Source: an uncultured Oscillospiraceae bacterium
GTDB lineage: Bacteria; Bacillota; Clostridia; Oscillospirales; Oscillospiraceae
Assembly: GCA_958426425.1 (NCBI GenBank)
Contig: CATZYY010000011.1
Location: 1 to 32,013 of the forward strand
Length of the DNA stretch: 32,013 nucleotides
Reading direction: 5' to 3'
Part shown: positions 7,204-14,893 of the stretch, piece by piece
Layout of the letters: every line of letters starts with the position of its first letter
Numbering within the stretch: the stretch's first letter is position 1
The notes under the pieces: model-generated
Told to the model about the DNA's origin: nothing
Databases searched by the model: none
What the model saw: only the letters and a program-made list of their open reading frames with translations
Made by a program: the position numbers and the translations under genes

Positions 7204-7610
7204 TACGAGAGATCTGCAAAGACGAGGCCTTTCTGGCCCAAAGAGCGGAGCCGGCTGCCCCGGAGGACCTGCCGGTTGCCGCCGACCTTCTGGAGACACT
7301 GGAGCACCACAAGAACGGCTGCGTAGGCATGGCGGCCAACATGATCGGGGTCAACAAACGCATCATCGCCTTTGATAACCAGGGTACTTACATGGTCATG
7401 TTCAACCCGGAGATTGTCAAAAAGTCCGGCCCCTACGATGCGGAGGAGGGCTGCCTGTCTCTGACCGGCATTCGCCCCGCCAAGCGCTGGCAGTCCATCA
7501 AGGTACGCTGGCAGAACGAGAAATTCCAGGAGCGCCTCAAGACCTTTACCGGCTGGACAGCCCAGATCATCCAGCATGAGATCGACCACTGTGAGGGGAT
7601 CATCATATGA
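7200..7610 (+). CDS. Peptide deformylase, atypical short form
   Basis: 136 residues with the three deformylase motifs. Motif 1 is VGMAANMIG (42-50), motif 2 is EGCLS (83-87) with the metal ligand Cys85, and motif 3 is QHEIDH (125-130) with His126, Glu127 and His130. Canonical enzymes have GxGLAAxQ in motif 1; here the active-site Gln position carries Asn47 and the leading glycine is changed. Classic deformylase removes the formyl group from nascent N-terminal Met. This short divergent form is probably a second copy, since the main def normally sits beside fmt, which is not here. It overlaps the upstream gene by ATGA and the downstream gene by ATGA. It may act on a different substrate. Confidence 0.85.
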   Translation: MIREICKDEAFLAQRAEPAAPEDLPVAADLLETLEHHKNGCVGMAANMIGVNKRIIAFDNQGTYMVMFNPEIVKKSGPYDAEEGCLSLTGIRPAKRWQSIKVRWQNEKFQERLKTFTGWTAQIIQHEIDHCEGIII

Positions 7611-7924
7611 AAAAGTGCCGGATCACCGTTATGCGCATGAACCGATATGAGGACCTGATGGCGCGGTACGAAAATCCCATAGACCACGCCTGCGATCTGA
7701 AAGAGGGACAGGTCTTTATCGCCAACGGCTGGCGCAAGCCGGAGGGCTTTTGCCAGAGTGCCTGGGATACGCTCTCGCCCTTTGTACTGGCGCTGAGCCA
7801 TGGGGGAGAGAACTTCTATGACGGCTGGATGAAGGACCCCAAATCCGCCATGCTCTCCTGCAACGACGGCTTCCGCCCGGTGAGCTTTCTGGTGGAGGCC
7901 CTGGAGGAAGATGCGGAGCCGTGA
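7607..7924 (+). CDS. TIGR04076 family protein
   Basis: 105 residues matching the pattern I know for TIGR04076: KKCRITVMR at the start, a central CDLKEGQVFIANGWRKPEGFCQSAWDTLSPFVLALSHGG region, and CNDGFRPVSFLVEAL near the end. Conserved Cys residues (Cys4, one near 28, one near 48 and one before NDGFRP) are present, suggesting metal binding or redox chemistry. The biochemical role of the family is not established to my knowledge. It is translationally coupled to the deformylase by a 4-base overlap. The next gene starts 37 bases downstream. Confidence 0.8.
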   Translation: MKKCRITVMRMNRYEDLMARYENPIDHACDLKEGQVFIANGWRKPEGFCQSAWDTLSPFVLALSHGGENFYDGWMKDPKSAMLSCNDGFRPVSFLVEALEEDAEP

Positions 7925-7961
7925 GCGCCGCGGCACAGATTCCAAGGAAGGAGCGGAGGCC

Positions 7962-8597
7962 ATGAAGAACGTATTTGTCCACGGACTGGGGCAGACCCCG
8001 GACAGCTGGAAGCCCGTTTTCAGCCTGCTGGACGGTCTTTGGGACTGTGTTTTCCCTGATCTGGCAGCCATGGTGTCCGCCGGTGAGGCGACTTATGCCC
8101 AGCTTTACCGCGCCTTTGCCCGTCTCTGTGATGGACTGGAGGCCCCCCTGGCCCTCTGCGGTTTGTCGCTGGGCGGGGTGCTGTCTCTTCATTATGCCGT
8201 CGAGCACCCGGAGCGTGTGGGCTCCCTGGTCCTCATTGCGCCCCAGTGCAAAATGCCAAAACGGCTGTTGCAGGTCCAGAATACGCTGTTTCGCCTCATG
8301 CCCCGGGCCATGTTCCGGGAGACAGGCTTTGAAAAAGCCCAGTTCCTTCAACTATGCCGCAGTATGATGGAGCTGGACTTCAGCTCAGCTCTCCCGGGCA
8401 TTGCATGCCCGACCCTGGTAATCTGCGGAGATCGTGACCGGGCCAATCGGCAGGCCTGCAAGGATCTGGCCCGGCTTGTAAAAAGGGCGGAGCTCCGTGT
8501 TGTGGAGGGCGCGGGCCATGAGCTTAACCGGGAGGCTCCGGAAAAGCTGGCTCTGCTGCTCCGGGAGTTCTATGACCGGGCGCCGGAGGTCAGATAA
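7962..8597 (+). CDS. Alpha/beta fold hydrolase
   Basis: 211 residues from ATG 7962, chosen for the AAGGAAGGAG site upstream; a frame to 7911 would overlap the previous gene. The HGLGQTPDSW segment (7-16) is the oxyanion-hole region. GLSLGG (67-72) is the nucleophile elbow with Ser69. CGDRDRAN supplies Asp157 or Asp159, and EGAGHELNREAPEKL supplies His186. This is the typical order of a MenH/BioH-like esterase or thioesterase. Cytoplasmic; substrate unknown. It is one of two alpha/beta hydrolases in this operon. Confidence 0.85.
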   Translation: MKNVFVHGLGQTPDSWKPVFSLLDGLWDCVFPDLAAMVSAGEATYAQLYRAFARLCDGLEAPLALCGLSLGGVLSLHYAVEHPERVGSLVLIAPQCKMPKRLLQVQNTLFRLMPRAMFRETGFEKAQFLQLCRSMMELDFSSALPGIACPTLVICGDRDRANRQACKDLARLVKRAELRVVEGAGHELNREAPEKLALLLREFYDRAPEVR

Positions 8598-8641
8598 GAG
8601 CCGGGTTTGCCTTGTGATGGAAAAGAACAGGAGGTTCCACC

Positions 8642-9358
8642 ATGTTTGAAAACAAAGTTGCCGTGGTTACCGGCGGTGCCAAGGGCATCGGCAGGGCCAT
8701 TGCACAGGAATTCCGCAAAGCAGGAGCGGCGGTTTGCGTCATTGACCTGCTGCCTAACGATTACTATGTGGGGGATTTGGCCCAGCAGGCGGTGCTGGAG
8801 GACTTTGCCGCCAAGGTCATCGCCGACTACGGCCATGCGGATTATCTCATCAACAATGCCCTGCCGCTGATGAAAGGCATTGACGAATGTACCTATGAGG
8901 AGTTCAACTACGCCCTGCGGGTGGGGGTCACGGCGCCCTTTTACCTTGCCAAGCTGTTTGCTCCCCACTTCGCCCCCGGGGCGGCCATTGTAAACATCTC
9001 CTCCTCCCGGGACCGGATGAGCCAGCCTCAGACGGAGAGCTACACGGCGGCCAAGGGTGGAATCTCCGCCCTGACCCACGCTCTGGCGGTGAGCCTTGCG
9101 GGAAAGGCGCGGGTAAACTCCATCTCTCCCGGTTGGATTGACACGGACTACACCGTTTACCAGGGGCCCGACGCCCGGCAGCAGCCTGTGGGCCGGGTGG
9201 GCAATCCCATGGACATCGCCAACATGGTGCTCTACCTCTGTTCCGACAAGGCGGGCTTCATCACCGGGGAAAACATCTGCATCGACGGCGGCATGACCTG
9301 CCAGATGATTTACCACAACGATTTCGGCTGGATCCTGCAAGGAGGGAACGAGGGATGA
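8642..9358 (+). CDS. Short-chain dehydrogenase/reductase
   Basis: 238 residues, classical SDR. The TGGAKGIG cofactor loop is at 10-17, INNA at 70-73, the catalytic Ser in NISSS near 120-122, and Y134-T-A-A-K138. The C-terminal GENICIDGGMT segment is typical of FabG-like enzymes. An Asp at 35 at the end of beta strand 2 (VCVIDLL) favours NAD(H) over NADP(H) by the general SDR rule. AGGAGG lies 6 bases before the ATG. The end overlaps the flavodoxin start by 4 bases. It probably oxidises or reduces a small hydroxy/keto compound; the substrate is not evident. Confidence 0.88.
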   Translation: MFENKVAVVTGGAKGIGRAIAQEFRKAGAAVCVIDLLPNDYYVGDLAQQAVLEDFAAKVIADYGHADYLINNALPLMKGIDECTYEEFNYALRVGVTAPFYLAKLFAPHFAPGAAIVNISSSRDRMSQPQTESYTAAKGGISALTHALAVSLAGKARVNSISPGWIDTDYTVYQGPDARQQPVGRVGNPMDIANMVLYLCSDKAGFITGENICIDGGMTCQMIYHNDFGWILQGGNEG

Positions 9359-9822
9359 AAACGGCTGTCTGCTACTACTCCCGCCACCACGGAAATACCT
9401 TGAAGGTGCTGGAGGCCATGGCCGGGGAGGGGGATCTGGACCTTATCGACGTGACCGCCCGTCAGGCCGTCCGGCTGGAGGAATACGACTGCGTCGGCTT
9501 TGCCTCCGGCATCTACGGCTTCGAGTTCCAGGAGGCGGTGGCGGCCTTTGCCCGACAGTATTTGCCTCAGGGAAAGCAGGTGTTCTTTGTCTATACCTAC
9601 GGCGGTGTCAAAGGAACCGGCGCCAAGGCCCTGACTGAAATTGCCCGGGAAAAGAACTGCCCGGTGCTGGGGGAGTTTTCCTGTAAGGGTTACGACACCT
9701 TCGGCCCCTTCCGGCTGGTGGGCGGCATTGCCAAGGGCCGCCCGAACCAGCGGGACCTGGAGAATGCCCGCAGATTCTTCCGGGGAATCCGGGAACTGTA
9801 TGACAGGGGGAACTACAAATGA
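9355..9822 (+). CDS. Flavodoxin family protein
   Basis: 155 residues. The N-terminal YYSRHHGNTLKV (8-19) is a flavodoxin phosphate-binding loop (S/T-x-x-G-N-T). SGIYGFEFQEAV and YTYGGVKGTGAKALTEIA are the flavin-ring-contact regions. It therefore binds FMN and may carry electrons or act as a small reductase. The last part has no extra ferredoxin cluster. It overlaps the upstream SDR gene and the downstream phosphoesterase gene by 4 bases each, which points to coupled expression. Its reductase partner might be the SDR, but that is inference. Confidence 0.88.
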   Translation: MKTAVCYYSRHHGNTLKVLEAMAGEGDLDLIDVTARQAVRLEEYDCVGFASGIYGFEFQEAVAAFARQYLPQGKQVFFVYTYGGVKGTGAKALTEIAREKNCPVLGEFSCKGYDTFGPFRLVGGIAKGRPNQRDLENARRFFRGIRELYDRGNYK

Positions 9823-10277
9823 AACTTGCCATTCTCTCCGATACCCACGGCCTGCTGCGGCCGGAGGTGCTGGAATATCTGAAAACCGCCGATGTCATTC
9901 TCCACGGCGGCGACATCAACAGGCAGGAAATCGTGGATGCGCTTCAGCGGTATGCCCCCCTCTATGTGGTTCGGGGCAACAACGACAAGGCGTGGGCGGG
10001 AGCCATTCCCCATGATTTGAAGGTCACTCTGGACGGCGTGACCTTCTGTATGGTCCACAACAGGAAGGAGCTTCCGGCAGACCTGGACGGCGTGGATGCG
10101 GTGGTGTTCGGTCACTCCCACAAATATGTGCAGGAGGAGAAGGACGGCCTTCTCTGGCTCAATCCCGGCTCCTGCGGTCCCCGGCGGTTCCACCAGGAGA
10201 TCACCATGATGATGGCGGAAATCGCGGATGGGGTTCTTCAGGTGGAGAAGATCACCATTCCCCATAAGGTGCCGTGA
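9819..10277 (+). CDS. YfcE/MJ0936-type metallophosphoesterase
   Basis: 152 residues with the complete calcineurin-like metal-site series: SDTH (Asp8, His10), HGGD (Asp32), RGNND (Asn54), a His at 80 (MVHN), and GHSH (His99, His101). Length and order match the short YfcE-type phosphodiesterases, which hydrolyse phosphodiester or phosphomonoester model compounds with Mn. Cytoplasmic. The physiological substrate is unknown. Its stop TGA overlaps the next start (TGATG). Confidence 0.92.
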   Translation: MKLAILSDTHGLLRPEVLEYLKTADVILHGGDINRQEIVDALQRYAPLYVVRGNNDKAWAGAIPHDLKVTLDGVTFCMVHNRKELPADLDGVDAVVFGHSHKYVQEEKDGLLWLNPGSCGPRRFHQEITMMMAEIADGVLQVEKITIPHKVP

Positions 10278-10795
10278 TGGAACTGGGATTGACATTCCCT
10301 CTCCAGCGGTTTCTGCATCTAAAACCGCCGGCCTACGGCGCCGAGCCGGACCGGCAGTTTTGCTGGGACCTCCATGTGATTTCCCTGCGAGGGCAAAAGG
10401 CCCTGTTGGCCGTCCACTGCCACAGCCGCTATGTTTTCGTGCGCTGCGGAGTTCCGCCCCCCCAATGGGCGGAACTCCCCGGACTGTTTCAGGAGGGGCT
10501 TTGGGAGAGCCTCACCGCCGCCGGGTTTGCCCGGCCTCAGGTGGAGGCTTATCTCCGGCAGGCGGGGGGCGTGGAACTGACTCGCACCCACGGCCGCCGG
10601 GAGGTGGCCTTTCTCAACCGGGCCTGGGAGGATGTGCTGTCTTTGGACCTGTGCGTGGACACCGCCGCCTGCGCCCAGCCTCTGCTGGATCACGCCGTCA
10701 ACACCCGACCCAGCCGATGCGCAGGCTTTGACGGGCCGGGACCGGCCCTGGAGCGGATGGGAGCCGTACTGCGCACATGGGAGGTATCAACATGA
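10277..10795 (+). CDS. DUF6933-like protein
   Basis: 172 residues from ATG 10277, which overlaps the upstream stop; a GTG three bases earlier is possible. The central part, FCWDLHVISLRGQKALLAV, RYVFVRCGV, LFQEGLWESLTAAG and REVAFLNRAWEDV, has the layout I associate with DUF6933 proteins: a WH-type beta strand pair, a catalytic-looking helix, then a closing Asn-rich helix. The product is cytoplasmic. Function of the family is unknown to me. The family assignment is from memory and moderate in certainty. The gene is inside the operon and overlaps the next gene by ATGA. Confidence 0.6.
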   Translation: MELGLTFPLQRFLHLKPPAYGAEPDRQFCWDLHVISLRGQKALLAVHCHSRYVFVRCGVPPPQWAELPGLFQEGLWESLTAAGFARPQVEAYLRQAGGVELTRTHGRREVAFLNRAWEDVLSLDLCVDTAACAQPLLDHAVNTRPSRCAGFDGPGPALERMGAVLRTWEVST

Positions 10796-11481
10796 GACAT
10801 GAGCGATTTTCCATTGGTGCGGTTCCAGCGGTCTTATATGGAGAGCCGGCGGAACGGGGATACGTATTTCTTCACGGACAGATGGGCTGCAAGGAAGAGG
10901 CGGAGGCCTTTGCCCAGGTAACATGCCCTAAAGGATACCAGGTGCTGTCCATCGATCTGCCAGGCCACGGGGAGCGTCAGGGCCGCAGGGAGGAGCTGCT
11001 TCCCTGGACGGCAGTGCCGGACATCCAGACGGCCCTGAGCTGGACAGAGCGCCGCTGGAGAACGACCGCGCTCCGGGCCACCAGCATCGGCGCGTACCTC
11101 GCCCTGCAGGCTTTTGACACACCGGAGCGGGTCCTGCTGGTTTCCCCGGTCCTGGATATGGAGAGCCTGATTATGACCATGATGGACTGGGCCGGTGTAA
11201 CGGAGGATCAGCTGCGGGAGCGGGGGGAGATCACGACTTCCTTCGGCCGGACCTTATCCTGGAAGTACCTGTGCTGGGTGCGGGAGCATTTGGCCAATGA
11301 CTGGACTTGCCCCGTCCGCATTCTGTACGGGAGCGGAGACGATCTGACGCCCCGCCGGACGGTGGATGAATTCGTCCGCAGACACGACGCCCGGCTCACG
11401 GTACTGGAGGGCGGGGAACACTGGTTCCATACGCCGGAACAGCTGGCCGTTCTGCGGGCATGGGAGGAAAGGGAGAGCTGA
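10792..11481 (+). CDS. Alpha/beta fold esterase
   Basis: 229 residues from ATG 10792, 7 bases after GGGAGG; a longer start at 10777 would overlap the previous gene further. HGQMGCKEEA (28-37) is the oxyanion region, RATSIGAYLA carries the nucleophile Ser98 (the usual first Gly of GxSxG is Ala), YGSGDDLTP supplies Asp183/184, and GGEHWFHTPEQ offers His210 or His213. It resembles YitV-like or prolyl-oligopeptidase-type small esterases. Cytoplasmic, substrate unknown. It is next to the DUF5714 gene, two bases apart. Confidence 0.82.
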   Translation: MRHERFSIGAVPAVLYGEPAERGYVFLHGQMGCKEEAEAFAQVTCPKGYQVLSIDLPGHGERQGRREELLPWTAVPDIQTALSWTERRWRTTALRATSIGAYLALQAFDTPERVLLVSPVLDMESLIMTMMDWAGVTEDQLRERGEITTSFGRTLSWKYLCWVREHLANDWTCPVRILYGSGDDLTPRRTVDEFVRRHDARLTVLEGGEHWFHTPEQLAVLRAWEERES

Positions 11482-11483
11482 AC

Positions 11484-12212
11484 ATGGAGGAATGTCTGAT
11501 CTGCAAGGCGCCGCTGGAATATCTCACAGAGGACGTGGAGATGGAGTGCGCCATCTGCCACAAAAAAGAGCCCAGCAAGACCCGCTGCGTGAAGGGACAC
11601 TATGTGTGCAGCGACTGCCACACTCAGGGCATGGACAGCATTTTCGGCCTGTGTCTTGCCGAGACCTCCACCGATCCTGTCGCTATCCTCCGGCGGATGA
11701 TGGACATGCCCTTCTGCCATATGCACGGCCCGGAGCATCATGTGATGGTGGGCGCGGCCCTGCTGACCGCCTACCGCAACGCCGGCGGGAAATTGGACCT
11801 GGAGAAGGCGCTGCGTGAGATGTACAGCCGGGGCAGGGAAGTCCCCGGCGGGGCCTGCGGCTTCTGGGGCGCCTGCGGAGCGGGAATCAGCGCGGGGCAG
11901 TTTGCGGCCATCGCCACGGCGTCCACGCCTCTGGCGGTGGAGCCCTGGGGGCTGAGCAATCAGATGACCGCCCGGGCCCTGGACCATATCGGCGCCGTGG
12001 GCGGCCCCCGGTGCTGCAAGCGGGATTCCTTCCTGTCCATTCTGGCCGCCGTGGACTTTGCCAAGGAGCACCTGGGGGTGGAGATGACGCGGACAGTCCC
12101 GATTTGCTCTTATAGTAGCCAAAACAACCAATGTATTGGCAGGCGCTGCCCCTTTTCTGCGGCGGGACACCCAAAAACCTGCATTCCAGCGAAAGAAATC
12201 AAATCAGAATAA
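11484..12212 (+). CDS. DUF5714 domain protein, cysteine-rich
   Basis: 242 residues with high similarity, from memory, to DUF5714. The N-terminus has CLICKAPLEYL and CAICHKKE, then RCVKGHYVCSDCHTQG: four CxxC-type pairs of a rubredoxin or zinc-ribbon kind. The middle has MPFCHMHGPEHHVMVG, a His-rich likely metal site, and GGACGFWGACGAGISAGQ. GGPRCCKRDS follows. The C-terminus ends in more cysteines (CSYSSQNNQC, RRCPFS). The family is found in anaerobes, often beside methyltransferase or corrinoid-type genes, but no reaction is established that I know of. Last gene of the operon, before a bidirectional terminator. Confidence 0.85.
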   Translation: MEECLICKAPLEYLTEDVEMECAICHKKEPSKTRCVKGHYVCSDCHTQGMDSIFGLCLAETSTDPVAILRRMMDMPFCHMHGPEHHVMVGAALLTAYRNAGGKLDLEKALREMYSRGREVPGGACGFWGACGAGISAGQFAAIATASTPLAVEPWGLSNQMTARALDHIGAVGGPRCCKRDSFLSILAAVDFAKEHLGVEMTRTVPICSYSSQNNQCIGRRCPFSAAGHPKTCIPAKEIKSE

Positions 12213-12275
12213 AGGTGGACCGAAGGCCGTCAGGCGCTTCTGCTGCCCGGAAGCGCAGGCATCTTGTCAGTATCC

Positions 12276-12317
12276 CTATAAAAAGCAAGCGCCCCAAACT
12301 TGGGGCGCTTTCCTTTT
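12276..12317. terminator. Bidirectional terminator between convergent operons
   Basis: Ten-bp stem (12288-12297 with 12300-12309). T-rich TTTCCTTTT follows on the plus strand. On the minus strand the stem is followed by TGCTTTTT. It ends both the DUF5714 operon and the thioredoxin operon. Confidence 0.85.
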
Positions 12318-12325
12318 GTGGTATT

Positions 12326-12538
12326 CTATCGCTTGCAGCTGCCTCCGCAGCAGGAGCCCAGCGCACCGGAGAGCAGAAAGCCCACCAGTGCCATGTACGT
12401 CATGGAGGAGAAGGGATTGGAAGTGATGACGCAGGTTCCGGTGGAGCAGCCTACCAGAGCGTAGTAACCCAGGCCCACCAGTCCACCGCCCAGAGTGAAC
12501 AGGGCCGGGCGCAGCCATTTTTTCATGCGTTTCTTCAT
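12326..12538 (-). CDS. DUF6132-like small membrane protein
   Basis: 70 residues. A basic N-terminus (MKKRMKKW) is followed by a hydrophobic helix, LFTLGGGLVGLGYYALVG, then CSTGTCVITSNPF, a second helix MTYMALVGFLLSGAL, and the end CCGGSCKR. The CxxGTCxITSNP core is the pattern I recall for DUF6132, where the cysteines are conserved. AGGAGG lies 7 bases upstream, inside the end of trxB, and there is one base between the two genes, so translation is coupled. Its place at the end of a trx operon suggests a thiol-related membrane function, perhaps as substrate or anchor of the thioredoxin system. Confidence 0.75.
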   Translation of the reverse strand: MKKRMKKWLRPALFTLGGGLVGLGYYALVGCSTGTCVITSNPFSSMTYMALVGFLLSGALGSCCGGSCKR

Positions 12539-12539
12539 A

Positions 12540-13469
12540 TCAGTTGCCTCCTGCCAGATATTCTTCCGCCATGTGGACCGCCGTGGCGCCGTCAGCCACC
12601 GCCGTCACCACCTGGCGCAGGGGCTTTGTCCGCACATCTCCCACGGCGTAAACACCGGGCAGACTGGTTTTTGTGGTTTCGTCCGCCTGGATGTAGCCGC
12701 TTTGGTCCAGCTCCAGCTGCCCGGCTACCTGTTCGGTGGCGGGCTTTCTGCCTACGCTGATGAACAGACCGTCGCAGGGAAGGGTGGTCTCCTGGCCTGT
12801 TTTGACATCCCGGAGCTTCACACCGGTGAGCTGATCCCCGTGGAGCAGCTCCAACACCGTGCTGTTCCAGCGGAACTCGATGTTGCCCGCCTGTATCAGA
12901 GATTGATGGTAGACCTTGGTGGCCCGCAGGGTATCCCGGCGGTGGATGAGAATGACCTTCTTGGCGATCCGGCTCAGGATCAGCGCGTCGGCCACAGCGG
13001 AGTTGCCGCCGCCGACAACCGCCACTGTTTTGCCCTTGTAGCGCATTCCGTCGCAGGAAGCGCAGTAGGCCACACCCCGGCCAACAAGGGCGACCTCATT
13101 GGGCAAACCCAGCTCTCTGGGGTTGGCGCCGGTGGCCAGTACCACGGTTTTCCCCAGGAAGGTGCCCTCGCTGGTCTCCAATACCTTGGGAGAGGCGGTC
13201 AGGTCCATGCGCTCCACCTGGGCGTACTCGGTTCTGGCGCCGAAGCGCTCCGCCTGCCGCTGCATGGTCTCGCCCAGCGTAAAGCCGTCGATACCGTTTT
13301 CAAAGCCGGGATAGTTGTCAATGGTCTCAGTCAGGGCCATCTGACCGCCCGCCGAGAGCTTTTCCAGAACCAGGGTGTCAAGGCCTGCCCGGGCGGCGTA
13401 GAGGGCGGCGGTATAGCCGCCGGGGCCGCCGCCCACCACGATCATATCGTAAACATGGAGTTCGCTCAT
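12540..13469 (-). CDS. trxB: Thioredoxin-disulfide reductase
   Basis: 309 residues, starting at ATG 13469 because AAGGAGG is well placed there. GGGPGG (13-18) binds FAD and the redox pair is C136-A-S-C139 (CASCDG). GGGNSA (153-158) and HRRD (176-179) form the NADPH-binding module, and VYAVGDVR near 275 is the terminal FAD-binding ATG/GD motif. Length is normal for low-molecular-weight TrxB. It transfers electrons from NADPH through FAD to thioredoxin. It follows trxA by 13 bases in the same operon, so the pair is expressed together. Confidence 0.95.
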   Translation of the reverse strand: MSELHVYDMIVVGGGPGGYTAALYAARAGLDTLVLEKLSAGGQMALTETIDNYPGFENGIDGFTLGETMQRQAERFGARTEYAQVERMDLTASPKVLETSEGTFLGKTVVLATGANPRELGLPNEVALVGRGVAYCASCDGMRYKGKTVAVVGGGNSAVADALILSRIAKKVILIHRRDTLRATKVYHQSLIQAGNIEFRWNSTVLELLHGDQLTGVKLRDVKTGQETTLPCDGLFISVGRKPATEQVAGQLELDQSGYIQADETTKTSLPGVYAVGDVRTKPLRQVVTAVADGATAVHMAEEYLAGGN

Positions 13470-13482
13470 GCCTGTCGCCTCC

Positions 13483-13806
13483 TTACTTTGCAAGGGCCTC
13501 TTGGATAAATTGGTCCATGGCCGCCTTGGAGCCGGGATTCACCACGGAGTCCACGGCCTTTCCGTTTTTATAGAGAATGAGGGTGGGGATCACCTCTACC
13601 TGCGCCTCCCGGGTCAGCTGGGGTTCCTCGTCGATGTTGACCTTGGCCACCACCAGCTGGTCACCGTACTCCTGGGCGATCTTCTCGTAGGCGGGGCCGA
13701 TCCGGCGGCAGTAGCCGCACCAGGGTGCCCAGAAATCCACCAGAACGGGTTTGCCCTCCTGCATCATCTGCTGCAGTTGTTCCTGATTGATATTGATTGC
13801 TGCCAT
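13483..13806 (-). CDS. trxA: Thioredoxin with CGYC active site
   Basis: 107 residues from ATG 13806, with AAGGAG upstream; a longer frame to 13956 lacks a ribosome site. WAPWCGYCRRIGP holds the redox cysteines Cys30 and Cys33, with Tyr in place of the usual Pro (CGPC). The cis-Pro loop is VIPTLIL (Pro74). The rest matches thioredoxin. A CGYC site may alter the redox potential relative to CGPC, by general knowledge of this motif. It is reduced by the neighbouring trxB product. A possible -10, TATACT, lies about 30 bases upstream on the minus strand, without a clear -35. Confidence 0.93.
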   Translation of the reverse strand: MAAININQEQLQQMMQEGKPVLVDFWAPWCGYCRRIGPAYEKIAQEYGDQLVVAKVNIDEEPQLTREAQVEVIPTLILYKNGKAVDSVVNPGSKAAMDQFIQEALAK

Positions 13807-13922
13807 ACGCGTCAGCTCCTTTTTCTTTCGTTTGACCTTAGTATACCCGGAACCGGACACATTCTCTGTGACGAAATCACATGAGGCGCCCTTTTGCGTA
13901 TCTATCGGCGGCAGCTGAAGCC

Positions 13923-13967
13923 TTGACAAGAGGGGAAGGACCACTATAATGAACAATGTGGTTCATT
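13923..13967 (+). promoter_or_regulatory. Strong promoter with palindromic operator
   Basis: TTGACA (13923-13928), 16-base spacer, TATAAT (13945-13950). A 7-bp inverted repeat, AATGAAC (13948-13954) and GTTCATT (13961-13967) with a 6-base spacer, overlaps the -10 and the expected start point, a typical repressor-binding position. Confidence 0.75.
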
Positions 13968-13992
13968 TCATGTGCGAAAAGGAGAAACAGTT

Positions 13993-14667
13993 ATGCAGGC
14001 AGTGATGGAGACCGCATTTGATGCGGCTTATTTGAGCTCGGTCATCACCATCGGCATTTTGATGATTCGAGGCAGCAGGGGGAACCGCCAATATCTCCTC
14101 TTTGGCGTTATGGCGGTGGTACTGGGTGCAGGAGATGCCTTTCACCTGATTCCCCGGGCTTATGCTCTGTGCACCACGGGCCTGGAAAGCTATGCCGCCC
14201 TGCTGGGACTTGGAAAGTGGATTACCTCCATCACCATGACGGTTTTTTATGTACTGCTTTACTACGTGTGGAGACAGCGGTATGGTATCCGGGGAAGGGG
14301 CCATCTGACCGCCGCGGTGTATGTTTTGGCGGGGCTGCGGATTGTGCTGTGCATGCTGCCTCAGAATCAGTGGCTCAGCGCCGACGCGCCCCTCTCCTGG
14401 GGCATTTATCGCAACATTCCCTTTGCCCTGTTGGGCCTGCTGGTAATCGTGCTGTTTTACCGCAGTGCAAAAGAGCGGGGCGATACTGCCTTCCGCTGGA
14501 TGTGGCTGACCATCGTGCTGAGCTTTGGCTTTTACATTCCGGTAGTGCTGTGGGCGGACACGGTGCCCATGATCGGGATGCTGATGATCCCCAAAACCTG
14601 CGCCTATGTATGGACTGTGCTGATCGGATATTCAGCCATGAAACACTCAGGCGGAGGGAAAACCTAA
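13993..14667 (+). CDS. Multi-TM membrane protein of unknown function
   Basis: 224 residues from ATG 13993, with AAAGGAG (about 13978-13984) upstream. About seven hydrophobic helices are visible: YLSSVITIGILMI, YLLFGVMAVVLGAG, SITMTVFYVLLYYV, LTAAVYVLAGLRIVLCML, IPFALLGLLVIVLFY, WLTIVLSFGFYIPVVLW and MLMIPKTCAYVWTVLIGY. Conserved-looking polar bits include HLIPRAYAL, YYVWRQRYG and IPKTCAYVW. I recall near-identical proteins in Clostridia annotated only as hypothetical. The promoter carries an operator-like palindrome, so expression is likely regulated. Downstream lies another membrane protein gene. No transport or enzyme signature was identified. Confidence 0.72.
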   Translation: MQAVMETAFDAAYLSSVITIGILMIRGSRGNRQYLLFGVMAVVLGAGDAFHLIPRAYALCTTGLESYAALLGLGKWITSITMTVFYVLLYYVWRQRYGIRGRGHLTAAVYVLAGLRIVLCMLPQNQWLSADAPLSWGIYRNIPFALLGLLVIVLFYRSAKERGDTAFRWMWLTIVLSFGFYIPVVLWADTVPMIGMLMIPKTCAYVWTVLIGYSAMKHSGGGKT

Positions 14668-14766
14668 AGAAACCTGTGAGTTTTATGCTCCTGCATAGGG
14701 GACAGTGTTGAAAACAGTCCGTTGGGCCGAATAGAGCCTGTGGCACGAACACGCTGCTGTTTTCGG

Positions 14767-14797
14767 GAATTGCAGATTGTCTTACAATCTGCGATTC
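14767..14797. repeat. Hairpin in the intergenic region
   Basis: Nine-bp perfect stem, GCAGATTGT (14772-14780) and ACAATCTGC (14784-14792), loop CTT, extended by four more pairs beyond one mismatch. It is not followed by a T-run. It may be an operator or leader structure for the next gene. Confidence 0.4.
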
Positions 14798-14893
14798 TCA
14801 TACGATCAAGGAATATAAGTCACAAGATGTTCCCCGCCAAGAATCCGGCTTGCCGGAGATGAGTGTGCTTCCCAAAAGAGAAAGAGGGTATCC

